Positions 1 to 11,242 of a DNA stretch of 64,000 bases are shown here, one piece after another. The DNA is from Diphasiastrum complanatum. Taxonomy: Eukaryota; Streptophyta; Lycopodiopsida; Lycopodiales; Lycopodiaceae. The stretch lies in NCBI GenBank assembly GCA_029204225.1, contig CM055107.1:21626000-21689999 (forward strand), given 5' to 3'. Position 1 is the stretch's first letter. The number at the start of each line of letters is the position of its first letter. Made by a program: the position numbers and the translations under genes. The notes under the pieces were generated by a model. The model did not search any database, was not told where the DNA came from, and saw only the letters and a list, made by a program, of their open reading frames with translations.

Positions 1-11
1 CAATTCATTTC

Positions 12-284
12 TTAAGTCTGAACACATAACTTCTCGGTCCAATCAACTGCCACGGCAATGGCGAGTGCAATAACTGCTAATCCTCCTGCAAATGCAAACA
101 GCCAGCGACCTCCGTCCCAAACATATCTTTCCGCAACTGCCCCAGCAAAAACAAATGCTAATACAAACGCCAACAAGCATAATACGCAGCAAAGTGCATG
201 ATCGCGAGTAATGGAGGACACGCCTTTCTTGCTCTTGCTGTATTCACACACCGGAACACGGGCCGCACAGCTATTGCCTGGCAT
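12..284 (-). CDS. Putative small two-helix membrane protein (unrecognised)
   Basis: An ATG-initiated 90-codon frame ends in a TAA at the very edge of the window. I do not recognise the family. The N-terminal 30 residues are polar with two cysteines. Two strongly hydrophobic segments follow at about residues 31-52 and 62-82, separated by a short polar loop (ERYVWDGGRW), so a two-pass membrane protein is the simplest reading. The GC-richer, Ala/Val-rich coding style differs from the retrotransposon ORFs nearby. On its own strand the gene is preceded by CT-rich microsatellites, which are common in plant 5' leaders. It could be a real host gene, one exon of a longer gene, or a chance ORF. It is the only non-transposon protein candidate in the window. 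Confidence 0.4.
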   Translation of the reverse strand: MPGNSCAARVPVCEYSKSKKGVSSITRDHALCCVLCLLAFVLAFVFAGAVAERYVWDGGRWLFAFAGGLAVIALAIAVAVDWTEKLCVQT

Positions 285-405
285 AATTCACTAGCAATTC
301 AGCGCTGAAGCTGACCCTTTGACCACGCTTTCCTGAATGTTTGTTTGATCCAAAATGAATGCCCCGCGACTCTGCCCACCATCCATAACGGACACAAGAA
401 GAAAA

Positions 406-431
406 AGAGAGAGAGAGAGAGAGAGAGAGAA
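406..431. repeat. (GA)n microsatellite
   Basis: About 26 bp of uninterrupted GA repeat. On the minus strand it reads CT and lies upstream of the 12-284 ORF, where it could be part of a CT-rich leader or GAGA-type promoter element. Confidence 0.9.
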
Positions 432-601
432 TGAACCCTAAAACGAAGCCCACAAGTTTAACAGCTCTGTTGGTGGAACTGAGAGTATGACTAATAAGAC
501 AAGCAAGTGCGAGGAAGGACTCATCAAATCCTCCACGGCAGTTAGGGCAAGCTTAAAAATAGGGCAAATGGGTGGGAAAGCCCTAACATAGGGTAAAGCT
601 A

Positions 602-621
602 AGAGAGAGAGAGAGAGAGAG
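602..621. repeat. (GA)n microsatellite
   Basis: A second GA run of about 20 bp, also upstream of the minus-strand ORF at the left edge. Confidence 0.85.
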
Positions 622-1295
622 CGTGGGTATGAGATCATAAAGTGGTATTTGATGTTGATGGTGGGATAAGACCACCACACTGTGTACTCTCAATTTGTAA
701 TTAAAGGAGGCCGTATTTCATTTGATTTTGTTGCCATCTCCACTAGCGTAGTAATAGGAGTGTGGCTGGCTTCTTTTACTTTGTAAAAGATCCCAAATCA
801 TTATGGGGAATTTGGCTCCCTAATTCTAACATGGCTAACTATATTACATGACATTATGAAGTTGGTAGTGATTGATGACACCTTTGTGACCTCTAAGTTG
901 ACATCATCACAAGCATTTATGGTTATGTCTTGGTGCTAGTGTGTCTACACCATGAAACTTACCCACTAGATTCATATGACCTATTTAAGCCAAGGTGGTG
1001 ATAACCTACTCGTGTCAAGATTTTGAGAGGGAAATCAGATAGTTTTAGGTATGCTTTGTTGTAACAAAATTTGCACATTATCGTGGTTGTCTTGCTAAAA
1101 AGAAACTCTATATCCAACTTCATACAATAATATAGTGTTGGAAATTAAGTTCTACTGCAAACCCTTTGTTTACGGCTACAAAAATGTTTATGATTTTGCC
1201 ACATCTAGCATTTCTTAGCATAATCTTGTAGAGCCCACCTTGCATTTTTACAACATGTTTTTGAACAGTGTGGGACCCACCTATGCATGAATATG
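622..1295. other. Unassigned AT-rich sequence
   Basis: No ORF, LTR terminus, PBS or recognisable protein similarity was found on either strand. It lies between the possible host gene and the first retrotransposon relic. Confidence 0.5.
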
Positions 1296-1554
1296 AGAAT
1301 CTTGTCCAATCCTATGCTATCAAGGAGGAGCTACCAACCTTGGATGCTAGTGCTAATAGTTGAAGAATGAAGGCATGAGAACGAGCTATTAAGGATGGAC
1401 AAATTGTCACTCAATCATAATGGTGATGGCAAAGTTCCATTTGCCAAGCACAAAGAGAGGATCAAAAAGCAACACCAACACTTCTGTAAGGACAAAGCAA
1501 CAGATCAAGATGAAGAGGAGGATGATTCCTCTCAAGATTCTACTTCAAAGAAGA
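1296..1554 (+). pseudogene. Copia gag C-terminal relic
   Basis: The DNA resembles the Copia-C gag at about 31021-31300 in this window: the segment encoding NLVQSYAIKEELP, the charged lysine-rich linker and the DEEEDDSS run are all recognisable. The frame is broken by small indels. The zinc knuckle that should follow is missing, because at about 1555 the sequence switches directly to LTR sequence. This is a short internal remnant of a Copia element on the plus strand. Confidence 0.75.
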
Positions 1555-1906
1555 AGCCAACTTTATATTAGACTTAGAGTTTGACTTTTCAGAGTTATAT
1601 TAGTCTAAATTGCATTTGAATAAACACTTTTTGAAAGTGTGGAAAAGTTAGTAGTCGAGTTTGAGTAGATTCAAATTTCAATGTTGGGTACATTGAATGT
1701 AGACCCAAAAATAGTAGGGTTTACGTTTTGGAGGGAAAGCCAAGTGGCCAAATAGGATTTGGACCTGTTATAAAAGGATGTAACTCATGGAGAGACATAT
1801 CTTCTCTCTTCTCTATCTCATTTCATGCTTGTACATGGTTTTCTTTGGTTCTACTATCCATTTGTGCACTATACTTGTGATTGCTTGAAATTCTATGTGT
1901 AGAAGG
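1555..1906 (+). repeat. Partial LTR of the Copia-B family
   Basis: This matches the Copia-B 3' LTR (24433-24789) over about 350 bp, including the TATA box TATAAAAG (1769-1776 here, 24650-24657 there). The LTR's first 56 bp and its terminus are missing. Both copies lose similarity shortly after the same GTGTAGAA sequence, so that point may be the true extent of shared R/U5 sequence or a common breakpoint. Confidence 0.75.
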
Positions 1907-2049
1907 ATTGCTGATTTCGTATGGACAACAACAATACTTTATGATTTGGTTCATGTTTGATCAAGTTCTATTAGAGTTTGCATCTCATTCATAGAGTAGA
2001 TGCTAATTTTTCTACATTGGCAAGATTGTTGATTTGTTCTCTTTCTAAA

Positions 2050-2850
2050 GCCAAGATCAGTTTATGGATTTGGCTATGCCTTTGATCTTGATGCTTGATC
2101 CTCCTCCTTGGCTTGATCCTTCTTGGATTCCTTGGTCTTCTTATTGCCCTTGATTGAGAAATTTACTCTCCCATATCCTTCTTGCAATGATAAGGAACCC
2201 ATCCTTGCTTTTGCATAGAGCATATCCTGCACTCTTCAGCCACTAGCACACTATGGAGCTTATCAATAGATGGAAAAGTGTCTTGGATGGCAAAAATTTG
2301 AACCAAATTGGAGAACTCATCTCCTAATCCATTGAGAATCACTTGTACAAGTTCATTATCAAGGATCTTCTCACCAATAGAAGCCAACTCTTTGTTGAGA
2401 GACTTGATCCGTAGCACATACACGTGCACTTTTATCACTTCTCCTCATGCTTTGTAAGATTTGGTTTCTTATCATAAGCACTCGTGAAGTGTTTTTGGAT
2501 TCATGTATAGCTTTTAAAGAATCCCAAGCTTCCTTGGCATATGTGCAAGAGGCTACCTCCTTCAAGAGGTCATCACTAACATTCATTTTGATGCAATGAA
2601 GTGCTAGTATTGCCTTCTTCTTGTATTTGAACTATTCTTGTCCTCCAAGAGGCTCATCCTCTTCATCTAGGACAATATCAAAGAGGTATTGGGTCACTAG
2701 AAGTGACTCCATCCTCACTTTCCATATTGAGTAGTTGTTAGAATTTAATCTGTCACAAAATCCACCAACAGTTCTCATCTCTCTAATGATGTACTTGTTG
2801 GCCCTCCCTAAGCTCTTTTCCAAAATTTGCTTCACTAGAAATTCACTTGA
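2050..2850 (-). pseudogene. Copia gag (broken)
   Basis: Three minus-strand frames together give a Copia Gag. They contain the N-terminal gag signature (NSNNYSIWKVRMESLL), the central UBN2-type region (IKMNVSDDLLKEVASCTYAKEAWDSL is encoded here, described in two frames) and the end of that region (ELVQVILNGLGDEFSNLVQ). A lysine-rich linker follows near 2060-2160. At least two frameshifts separate the frames. No zinc knuckle, protease or pol follows, so the element is truncated near 2050. The gag lies downstream, on the minus strand, of the PBS at 3530-3543 and the LTR at 3544-4225, which makes these one minus-strand element. Confidence 0.8.
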
Positions 2851-3529
2851 CGTTCACAAAGACACAAGTGGCAAGATCACCTTGATCTTGATTTACAAGA
2901 ACTTTTAGGAAGGTTTCTACAAAACAATGCTCAAGAAAATTGGTTTTGATTTGAACCTAGAAACTCACAAAGGTTTCACTTGTCTTGATTACGTCAAATT
3001 TGATTTCTAGAACTCTCAATGGACTTCTAGCCACAGTTCTTACACTCCCTCACAAAGATGAAATGAAGATTAGATGAGAATCTATCAAAGACTTATCAAA
3101 TCCTACCAATTTTCGTCATTTTTGGACAAAAACATGACTAAATCTCGCTCACACCTCTTGATGGTTTTACAAGACCTGTATATCACTTTAAGAGGACCTG
3201 TTCTCAGCCTAGATTAATTATATTCCATGAAACTAAGTCAAATCTATTCAATGGCACTTGATCTTGGTAGCTTTTCCTAGGATTAGCCCCAAAAAACACA
3301 ATCAAGATGCAATAGAATCCAGATTTATGGATCTAACTAACATTGAGCATTAAATGCAGGTTAAGGTGCCCACACATGTGGACAATATAAAATTTGGTCC
3401 CTACCAAGTTTGGGATCAAATCCCCTCACCAAAGTATAGTTTCAAACTTGCCATCTCAATACTAGTTTTTAGCACCAAGACTTGCTAAAAATGGATTTGC
3501 TTTTGATCAATGGTTAATGCTCTTGTACT
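2851..3529 (-). other. Leader between PBS and gag of the minus-strand Copia relic
   Basis: This noncoding stretch separates the primer-binding site from the gag start. It is AT-rich and has no credible ORF, as expected for a Copia 5' leader. Confidence 0.55.
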
Positions 3530-3543
3530 TGGATCTGATACCA
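3530..3543 (-). promoter_or_regulatory. Primer-binding site (initiator-Met tRNA type)
   Basis: On the minus strand this reads TGGTATCAGATCC, the usual Copia PBS complementary to the 3' end of initiator-Met tRNA. It abuts the LTR end. Confidence 0.85.
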
Positions 3544-4225
3544 TGTGAAAGTAATATACTTTAGGACCATAAATGGATCTCCAAAATATCCACAAGAGTG
3601 ATTGGATTCTTGCTTAACAATCTATCAAAAAACTAGAGACGAAAAAGATGATCTAGATTGGCAATTTGACAAACAACAAGCAAGAACAATCAATACCATT
3701 GATCAATCACCAAATCTAACTTCACATATGTGTACTACAGGCTATAATATGGCTTGGAAATTGATTTGGTTGCATTTGGATCACAAAAACTCAATGTACA
3801 TAGTGGAGTAGCTCGAAATTGCCAATGAGCTCCAAAAATAATCTATCTTCTCACTATGGGAGCTTGGAATACATAGCAAAAGTGACTTTCTTTGTGAAGT
3901 CAGGTGGATTTCCAGCATGTAATAAGGAAGTTAACTTGGATCTCTTTCCCTAATTTGCAACCCTAGCCTAATTCCTAGAGTCATGCCTAGTAGGTGACTA
4001 GTTGGTCAATTTTTCACCTTAAACTTAGGTATAGGTCCTATAATCTAGGAATCACTACCAAAATGACATGACCAACCCTTTAGACTTGATGTAGCCTATA
4101 CTAGAGTAGGTTTCCTACGTGTCTCCATGTCCTCACACATGTGAGACCCACTTATGTACATGATTTCATTATTCTACATGGTTTTTTATCAAGCTAGATT
4201 TGCCAATTTTTGGCAATTCTTCACA
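3544..4225 (-). repeat. 5' LTR, family L1
   Basis: This 682-bp LTR starts TGTGAA and ends TTCACA on either strand and is followed by a PBS on the minus strand. It aligns over its whole length with the solo LTR at 11243-11932 on the plus strand. It contains the palindrome CTCACACATGTGAG at 4132-4145. A matching 3' LTR for this element was not found. Confidence 0.85.
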
Positions 4226-4370
4226 TTTAGAACTTCTCAATCTACTTTTATTTGTCAAGAAAAGTATGCTAATTCTATTCTAAAAATATTTCATATGGTA
4301 GATGCTAAATCTTGTGATACACCAATGGAGTCAAATGTAAAGCTCACTATAAGAGGTAATGAAAGATTGT
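4226..4370 (+). pseudogene. Copia RT C-terminal fragment
   Basis: About 130 bp closely match the Copia-B RT at 23540-23670, encoding the region FQEKYANSILERFHMVDAK through the PMES..KLTVRGNER motif. The L1 LTR begins immediately to the left, so this is probably a piece of an older element into which the minus-strand Copia inserted. Confidence 0.75.
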
Positions 4371-4640
4371 AGCGCAGACATTCCAACCATGTCTTAGCTT
4401 CCCGGCTTTCAAGTCTTGTCGTCCGAACTCACTTGACATGGAAGCAACCAACTCACCAACAACGATCAGACTTAACCAACTTGAAGTTCAGAAACCAACA
4501 TTGAGATCCAACTTGGTGCCATGCCAGACCGGAGGTCCTGATGTGGATGACTTCTCTCCAAGCAAGCCGCCCGACATACATCAAACTTAACTAACTCGAA
4601 GCTTCGTTATAAACGAGTAGCATCCATTCTAAGCAAGTCA
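4371..4640. other. Unassigned junction sequence
   Basis: This stretch lies between the Copia RT scrap and the Gypsy-A relic. No coding similarity was recognised. Confidence 0.4.
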
Positions 4641-6256
4641 TCTGAGTTGGATCTATATGATTTAAAATATGCTCATCAGTAGTTCTGCATTGTCATCATA
4701 ATTCAAGGCATGACTCACAGGAATGAGATCATCTTCGATCGGATCTGGTATAGGTTCCATTGATATCCAAGCTACATTCAGCACATTCAATGGAAAAGTG
4801 ATCGGTGTATCCAAGGTTCAATCTAATAATGAAACCTCGCTCTAATCTGACTGATTATCTTGTTGACACATATATCCTGTTGTATAATCAATCATTGGAA
4901 GAGCTTCATTCCAGTTGACAGTATCCATTTGAGAATCATAGTGAACTCCCAAATTTTTCTCTGGTCGGTCATAAGTATGATCCGTTGTTGATGAATCATC
5001 ATCCTCTTTTTGAACCACTGGTTAGATAGTCCAAGTTGCAGGATCAACTTTGACTGCACGTTCACGATTTTCAAAAGTAATTTTCCAGGTATCCCAGTCA
5101 TGTATTACTTGCGCAAATCGTAACCATGGATGTTCCAATAGGACTCGGTAGACATTTGGTGCTTCTGGTAAGTCCATTACTACAAAAGTAATGACGAATT
5201 GTACTCCCACAATTCTGACAGGTATATCTTCAACCATTCCTCGTGGACAAACTGTCGTTTGATCAGCCAACTTAATAGCAAAAGTCGCAGGCTTGATCTT
5301 TGTAAGGCCCCATTTTGCACATAGCTTTGTAGAAATCAAGTTAACTCCTGAACCGCCATCTATCACGGTTGCTTCCTTAGGAAATTGTCTATGCTGTATT
5401 GGCAGAGTGATATTTTCTGTTCACTTTTCCAAGTAGCTCCGACATGGAGTACTTCATTAGATTCTTCAAATCCAGCACAAAAAAGTGGCTCTTGATGGAC
5501 TTCTGGTTCTGCTTGAGCTAACTTTTGTGCTAAGACTTATTTTTCTTTTGGCACCAACTTCAGGAACTCTCCCAATGAAATATTGATCTTGCTAGACAAA
5601 ATATTCATGAGCAGTTCTGTTTGCGACACTTCTGGTTCAGTCATCTTGAAGGGTTCTTCATGATGATGCAACTGATCATTCCTATCTGTACGTGAATTTC
5701 TTGGTGGTTGTAATGGTGAAGAATGAACTTCGGCTGTTGCTTTAGTAGCTTCAATATCCTCTTCTTGTATATATTTAATCCACTACCTCATATCCTGATA
5801 TCTTCTTTTTTCTGCATGAAGATTTGGATAGACTCCAGATGCTGTCGGTATATCAGTTAACGGTACAGAATCAGCAGGTACTAGATCCACTACTAGTTCT
5901 TTCTGCTTCTGTGCTCTGGTGATGACCATCAAGGGTACACTTGGTTTATTCTGAGCAACTAGTCTTTGCTTGATTGTTATCAAATTTACAGGAGCTGTAT
6001 CCAGTGGTGGCTTCGGTTTTGTTAGACAGTCTTTGTAGCAATGCCGATAACCACAGTCACGACAAAATGGTACAAATTCTTTTTTATTTTGACATTCTGC
6101 AACTCTGTGATTTTCTCCACATGCAAAGCATCCAAGTGGTGCTCTGGTCCAATTTCTAGATGCTTGTTGTTGCGCGGTAGCATAAATAGCATACTGTTAT
6201 GAAGATCCACCTTCTTGATCATTACCATAGTTCCATTGCTCGGCACTTTTATACGG
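4641..6256 (-). pseudogene. Gypsy-A gag zinc knuckles, protease and linker (broken)
   Basis: Read on the minus strand from 6256 down, the relic encodes a glutamine-rich gag tail and two zinc knuckles (C..C.. followed by CRDCGYRHCYKDC). A basic/proline-rich linker and an aspartic protease with MIDGGSGVNLIS follow, then FAIKLADQ and a PWLRFAQV segment. The protease-to-RT linker (SSTTDHTYD, and near 4800 the ITFPLNVLNVAW region) ends it. Every part has a counterpart in the plus-strand relic at 12593-14560, so both belong to one Gypsy family, called Gypsy-A here. The DGGS protease centre is normal for plant Tat/Athila-like Gypsy elements. Several frameshifts break it, and its 5' part is cut off at 6256 by Copia-E sequence. 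Confidence 0.8.
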
Positions 6257-8190
6257 GGGGGGAAGCAATAGGATATGCTAACTGTCTTTGCAATTTTTTG
6301 CCAAATCATGCTACAGAAGATATTTCACCTTATGAAAAGTTGTATGGAAGGAAAGTCGAGGTTAATTATCTTAGAACATTTGGATTTGTATGCTTTGTAC
6401 ATGTACCTCTTGAAACAAGAAAAAAAGATGATGCTAATGCTCTTAAAGGCATTATAATAGGCTATTCAAGTAAAGCCTATAGGATCTTTGTTCCATCTAC
6501 TAATCAAACTATGATAAGTAGAGATGTGATCTTTCATGAAGATCGAATGTCCATGAAGGACAATGTGCAGGAATCCCAAGAGCTTATTCATCAAGGAGGA
6601 GTCTCTTTATCAAGTATTGCTCATGATGAAGATTTTTGGGACCGAGATCACACGAGAAGCCGAGTCTACCAATGACTTCAAGAAGATCAACCTGAGAGAG
6701 ATCCTAGCCTAGAAGACTCACTTACTTGGAAAAAGGAAAACAAGTGGAGGATGCAAGTTCTCTACATGCTTTTCATGCTTCCATTGAAGAACCATCGTGT
6801 AGAGGAAGCTTTTCAATCAAAGGATTGGATCAAAGCTATGGAGGCCGAGTATGAAGCTTTGATGCAAAATGAGACTTGGCAACTTGTAGATCCACCTAAT
6901 GACAAGCATGTCATTGGATGCAAGTGGGTCTATAGAATCAAGCTCAATAATGATGGATCAATCAATAAGTTCAAAGCAAGGCTTTGGCATAGATTATGAA
7001 GAAACCTTTTCTCCCATAGCAAAGATGGTAACCATTAGAATCTTCATTGCTATTTGTTGCTTTTATGATTGGAAAATGCTTCAACTTGATGTTTCCAATG
7101 CTTTCTTAAATGGTTACTTAGAAGAAGAAATATATATGCATAAACCTCCTTGTTTTGTTGTGAATGGCAAAGGATCAAAAGTATGCTTACTTTTGAAAAG
7201 TCTTTATGGCTTGAAACAAGCCCCAAGGGCTTGGTGTGAGAGGTTGAACACTTATCTTCTTTCTATTGGTTTCAAGATTAGCTCATATGATCCAACATTG
7301 TATCATAGACATGTTGGTAATGATGAAAATCATGTTTCTTATTTATGTTGATGACATTCTATTATGTGGAAGAAGCATGGATTTACTTATTAATACCAAG
7401 ATCTCCTTAGGAAAGGAATTCAAAATGCAAGATCTTGGATTTTTACATCATGTAAAAGCATAGATACTCCTATGAATTCTAATGTAAAAGACACTAAAAC
7501 TTGTGATGAAGCATCCTTTGAGGACATCACACTTTTTAGAAGTCTAATAGGTTCTTTGATATGGCTCACTATCACTAGGGCTGATCTTAGTTTTAGTGTG
7601 CATAAGCTAGTCAAAGCATGCAAAATCCAAAGATCCATGATTGGAAAAAGGAAAAAAGGACCTTGAGATATGTTGCATTTACTCAAGACTATGGACTTTG
7701 TTTTATAAGACATGATCTAAGCCTTGTTGCCTTTTCAGATTCGGATTTTGTAGGTGATAAGTGGATAGAAAGTCCACAAGTGCTTACACAATCTTTTTGG
7801 GAGGTAATCTTGTCTCTTGCAAATCTAAGAAGCAAGACACCATCTCCTTATCCTCATGTGAAGCCGAGTACAAGGCTTTGACTACTACAACAAAGGAAGT
7901 CATTACTAGTGGAGCTTGGCATCACTCAAGAAGAGGAATGACCTTGCATCAAATGTGATAGCATCTCGGCCCAATATCTTGCAAGTAATCCAATCTTCCA
8001 TGCAAGAAGTAAACACATAGAGGTAGCACACCACTATGTAAGAGAAAAAGTTATGGATGGTGAGATTCTCTTTGAGCATGTATCAACTTCAAATTGTTAT
8101 GCAGATTTACTCACCAAGCCTCTAGCCAAGAAGGACTTTGAAAGACATAGATCAAATCTTGGCTTGATCTCCAAGTCTTTAATATTGTAA
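6257..8190 (+). pseudogene. Copia-E integrase end, reverse transcriptase and RNase H
   Basis: The relic begins inside the integrase C-terminal region (SPYEKLYGRKV, LRTFGFVCFVHVPLETRKK). The RT follows: W..AMEAEYEAL, GCKWVYRIK, QLDVSNAFLNGYLEEEIYM, SLYGLKQAPRAW and the catalytic IYVDD near 7340-7360. The RNase H (FSDSDF, DRKSTSAY, SSCEAEYKAL, ADLLTKPLAKKDF) ends just before the polypurine tract. The RT has lost about 40 bp between KFKAR and GIDYEE. The YVDD lies in a different frame from the palm, and more frameshifts break the RNase H. The 5' half of the element (gag, protease, integrase core) is absent; the sequence starts abruptly at a run of G in Gypsy-A. Confidence 0.85.
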
Positions 8191-8206
8191 ATATTATTTT
8201 TATTTT

Positions 8207-8215
8207 AAGGAGGAG
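8207..8215 (+). promoter_or_regulatory. Polypurine tract of Copia-E
   Basis: AAGGAGGAG sits immediately before the LTR start TGTGAAAG, as expected for the plus-strand primer of an LTR element. Confidence 0.75.
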
Positions 8216-8735
8216 TGTGAAAGTATTATAAAATAAAATAATCTTAAACTTAGAGATTCAGGTTTTGGGATTTGTCCAAACTTGAGGTAGCTTTCAATTA
8301 GAGTCAAGTTACATTTTTAGTCTTCATAGTGATGTGTAGGTCTAGAACCTATCAAGAAGCATGTGAGGCTACTCTTGTAGGTCAAGGATTCTCAAAAAAA
8401 GAGATTCTCAACTCTTATCCATTTCTCTTTTTGTCATCTAGTAGAGACGTAGAGGCAATGTGGCATCTAGATTGATTTCTCTCTCCACGAGTTTTAGAAG
8501 GCCTCTTGTATTATAAATAAGGTGGCTTTGTACCTCAAGAAGACACTTCTTCAAGTAAGCTTTCATTTGATCTATTCGAGGTGTAATGATAGTTAGATTG
8601 TGATGAATGCTCTTGCCTTGTTGCTAACTAGCTTGCCAATGTTTTCCATCACATTGTTTTTGGAATAGAAGCTAGTTTAGTGTGCAATCATTCTTCTCTT
8701 GATCGTTTTACTTGTAGCAGGTTCACACGTGTGAA
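8216..8735 (+). repeat. 3' LTR of Copia-E
   Basis: This begins TGTGAAAG just after the polypurine tract and contains TATAAATA at 8512-8519. The likely end is TTCACA at about 8727, inside the palindrome TTCACACGTGTGAA (8722-8735). The exact end is uncertain because the partner LTR is missing. Gypsy RT sequence follows. Confidence 0.7.
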
Positions 8736-8744
8736 AACTTCTCA

Positions 8745-9025
8745 TTTAAAGCGAAGAAAGATGGAGGTTTTTGTATGTGTGTTGATTATAAGGGGCTAAA
8801 TAAGGTGACTGTCAAAAATAAATATCCATTACCCTAGATGGATGACCTTGTAGATCGAGCTAAGTATTTCACTAAGATTGATCTCAGGACAGGGTACCAT
8901 CAAATAAGATTAAATCGAAAGATGTCCAAAAGACAAGATTTTGTTTTAGATTTGGTCATTATGAGTTTTTAGTGTTGCCATTTGGATTAACGAATGCTCC
9001 AACAACGTTCCAGCAAATGATGAAT
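8745..9025 (+). pseudogene. Gypsy (chromovirus-like) RT fragment
   Basis: The translation shows Gypsy RT motifs in order: [37 protein letters not shown] and, after a frameshift, [20 protein letters not shown]. An in-frame stop follows YPLP. Only the fingers and first palm motifs survive; the YxDD part is missing. It resembles the Gypsy-B RT at 25500-25700. Confidence 0.85.
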
Positions 9026-9913
9026 TTTAGTATTATTCTCCATAAACCACAAAGAAATTAAGAGAGACATGGATAATGCAAATTGAAATTGGGAAGATCC
9101 ACCAACTTGCAAACTTGTTCCAAATCTTGGATGAGAATACTAGTTGATCTCCACCAAAGCTCCAATGAAAAGCACCACCTCTGCAAGTTCTCCCAAGCTT
9201 TGTAAGCCTTGCTCTGATAGCACTATAAGGGAAGCTTCTCAAGGTCCTGCTTACAAGACAAACACAATGGAAAACACACTATGGGGAAACCACCCAATCA
9301 AGTAGAAGCATCCAATCAAACTCTAGAAGCTTCACCCCCAAGCCAAGGAATAGGAAACATGAAAGTAGAGTGAGAGCCTGCAATCACAGATGTGAGGAGT
9401 AGGGCAATTTTGGCCTCTTCTTTGATAACTCTACAACATGCATCGGTCGCAAGCCTTGTACTAACTCCATTTAGTGTGTTTTGGGCATCACAAGGATATT
9501 AGTTACTTTTGGATCACGTCCAGTATGACATGGCATAACTAATAGCTTGTTTTACTGGAGTGCCATGTATACAAGACTAGGAGTATACTGAATCCTATGT
9601 ACTTCATGGACATAACAACAATACATCGACTTGAAGCAGAAGCAGGATCGACTTTGTCGACGTCTAGGTCATCGACTTTACCAACTCAACTTCGTCGACA
9701 TCCTAACATCAACTCCATCGACATCTTCTCTAGGTCAAACCAGTCGACTTGACTTGTCGACGATCGCCGACTATCACTAGTAAAAATAGAGCTCTTCCTC
9801 TACCTTGTCCAACGTAGACTATGTCATAGTTCATTTTAGTACTTTGTAGTAACTACACCACTTCATGCTCGTTGCCTACATAGTTGTTATATATTAAAAG
9901 ATATTTGTGTGCC
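9026..9913. other. Unassigned sequence with a possible degenerate minus-strand PBS
   Basis: At about 9212-9224 the minus strand reads TGCTATCAGAGC, one base away from an initiator-Met PBS, but no TG..CA LTR edge adjoins it. A stretch near 9648-9770 is rich in TCGAC. The minus ORF at 9033-9242 has no recognisable similarity. It may be the remains of a minus-strand Copia leader and LTR. Confidence 0.3.
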
Positions 9914-10730
9914 TGTTGGGGGTATTTCCAACAAAGTGTAAATAAATAAAATCCTCCAATAAAATGTGTTGCGAGGGCATGGCATCCTGCGTGTATAAGC
10001 CCATGGCCCAATGAGCACGCAATTGAAGTTGTAAATAAAATAAACTTGACTTGGGCCTTGTAATTAAGATAAAACTAGAGGCCCAATGTCATTTTTAAAC
10101 TTAGAGATCACTTTTTAGAGTTGGGTCCAAATTGGGACTCACATGTGGTGATTTCTAATGTACTTTTTGTGGACCCTTGGATCAAGTTGGGTCCAAGATG
10201 AATGGTTAGGATCATTGTGAATATTAGCCAATAAGATTGAGGGGCAAGGGTCTTCCCCATTCTATAAAAAGGCACCATTTGTACACTATTTTCATGCTTA
10301 ATGAGGAGGAGGAAACTCTACCATTTTTGGAAGAGAAACATCCTCATTTGCTATTCACTACTTGCTATTGCTCTTGGTTGTGTTTTCTCTTGCTTTCTAT
10401 TTCCATATTTATTGTTTGCCAATAGTGAATGTTTTTCTATTAGCAAGCATAAGGAGCATTTGAGCTAACCTCCACCCTCACTCTCTTCCTCTCTCTTTCT
10501 CTTCTCTTCTCAATCTCTTCTTCTCCATTCCTTCCCTTCAACCAAACTATGATGAATGTTAGTGTAGGGGAGTCGAGTTAAAGAGGAGTAGTATAGTGGT
10601 AAGTAGAGTTAAGGGAGAAAGTAGGAAATTAACTAAAAGTAGCATCTATGCATAGTTAGGCACCTACCCAGTGATCTAACCTTTGTTGACAGGCAGAAGG
10701 GCTATACTACGAGAGATCATCGACCCCACA
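9914..10730 (+). repeat. 5' LTR of an Asp-tRNA-primed Gypsy element
   Basis: This is an 817-bp TG..CA segment starting TGTTGGGGGTATTTCC. It has a TATA box TATAAAAA at 10263-10270, a CT-rich downstream part and an Asp-type PBS one base after its end. Its start resembles the LTR start at 62510, and both carry a conserved GAGCACGCAA segment. No matching 3' LTR was found, so the borders rest on the TG..CA ends, the PBS and the resemblance to the 62.5-kb LTR. Confidence 0.75.
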
Positions 10731-10731
10731 G

Positions 10732-10750
10732 TGGCGCCGTTGCAGGGGAT
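10732..10750 (+). promoter_or_regulatory. Primer-binding site (Asp tRNA type)
   Basis: TGGCGCCGTTGCAGGGGAT closely matches the Asp-tRNA PBS used by many plant Gypsy elements, with one substitution from the form with TTGCCGGGG. Confidence 0.85.
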
Positions 10751-11242
10751 AGGTTTCCACTAACTAGTTTAGTTGCATTTTGGCTATTTTCTTGTTTTTT
10801 AGAGTAGTTTAGGTAGATTTTTGGGAGTTTAGAGTTAGTTTTCTGTATTTTTTTGTTTTTGGACTATTCACAGCTAACAGAGGAGGTGTGAGAGGGTAGA
10901 GGAGGCCCTGAACAACCTCTAAGGGCTTGAAACCCAAACCAATCATCTAAAAAACTCAAAAAACACACCAATCTATATTTTGGAGGGAAAAAGAGCCCAA
11001 AAAAACTCATCAAATTTTTATATCTCCAGAAGCAGTGGGAATTAACCCTTGCATGACTGGCAGCAGCTCCAGGGTACTGTCTCAGACCTGCATAGAAGCC
11101 TGCAAGAGTTAGTTCCAAGCAGATTGTAAAAATCAGAGAAAAATCATAAAAAATTCAAAAAACCCTTGAAAAAATCAAAAAAAAATTCACTTCTTCATAA
11201 GAACTCTCGCAAAGCCCTCTGAAGTTCCATCTCAGTGAGACC
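10751..11242 (+). other. Gypsy leader grading into a CTCTCGCA-repeat region
   Basis: No credible ORF. The first part is the leader after the PBS. From about 11030 copies of the motif CTCTCGCA and its complement appear, as also in the Gypsy-A LTR at 46140-46400. That suggests this part is an LTR fragment of the Gypsy-A family. The solo LTR at 11243 interrupts it. Confidence 0.45.

Noticed and set aside
6238-6256. Similarity of CGGCACTTTTATACGG to 16365-16381 in the opposite gag copy
   Set aside because: The surrounding translations do not line up, so I treat it as chance or distant repeat similarity, not evidence that the two pieces were one element.
9212-9224. PBS-like TGCTATCAGAGC on the minus strand as an LTR boundary
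   Set aside because: One mismatch in the core and no adjacent TG..CA LTR end; kept only as a remark.
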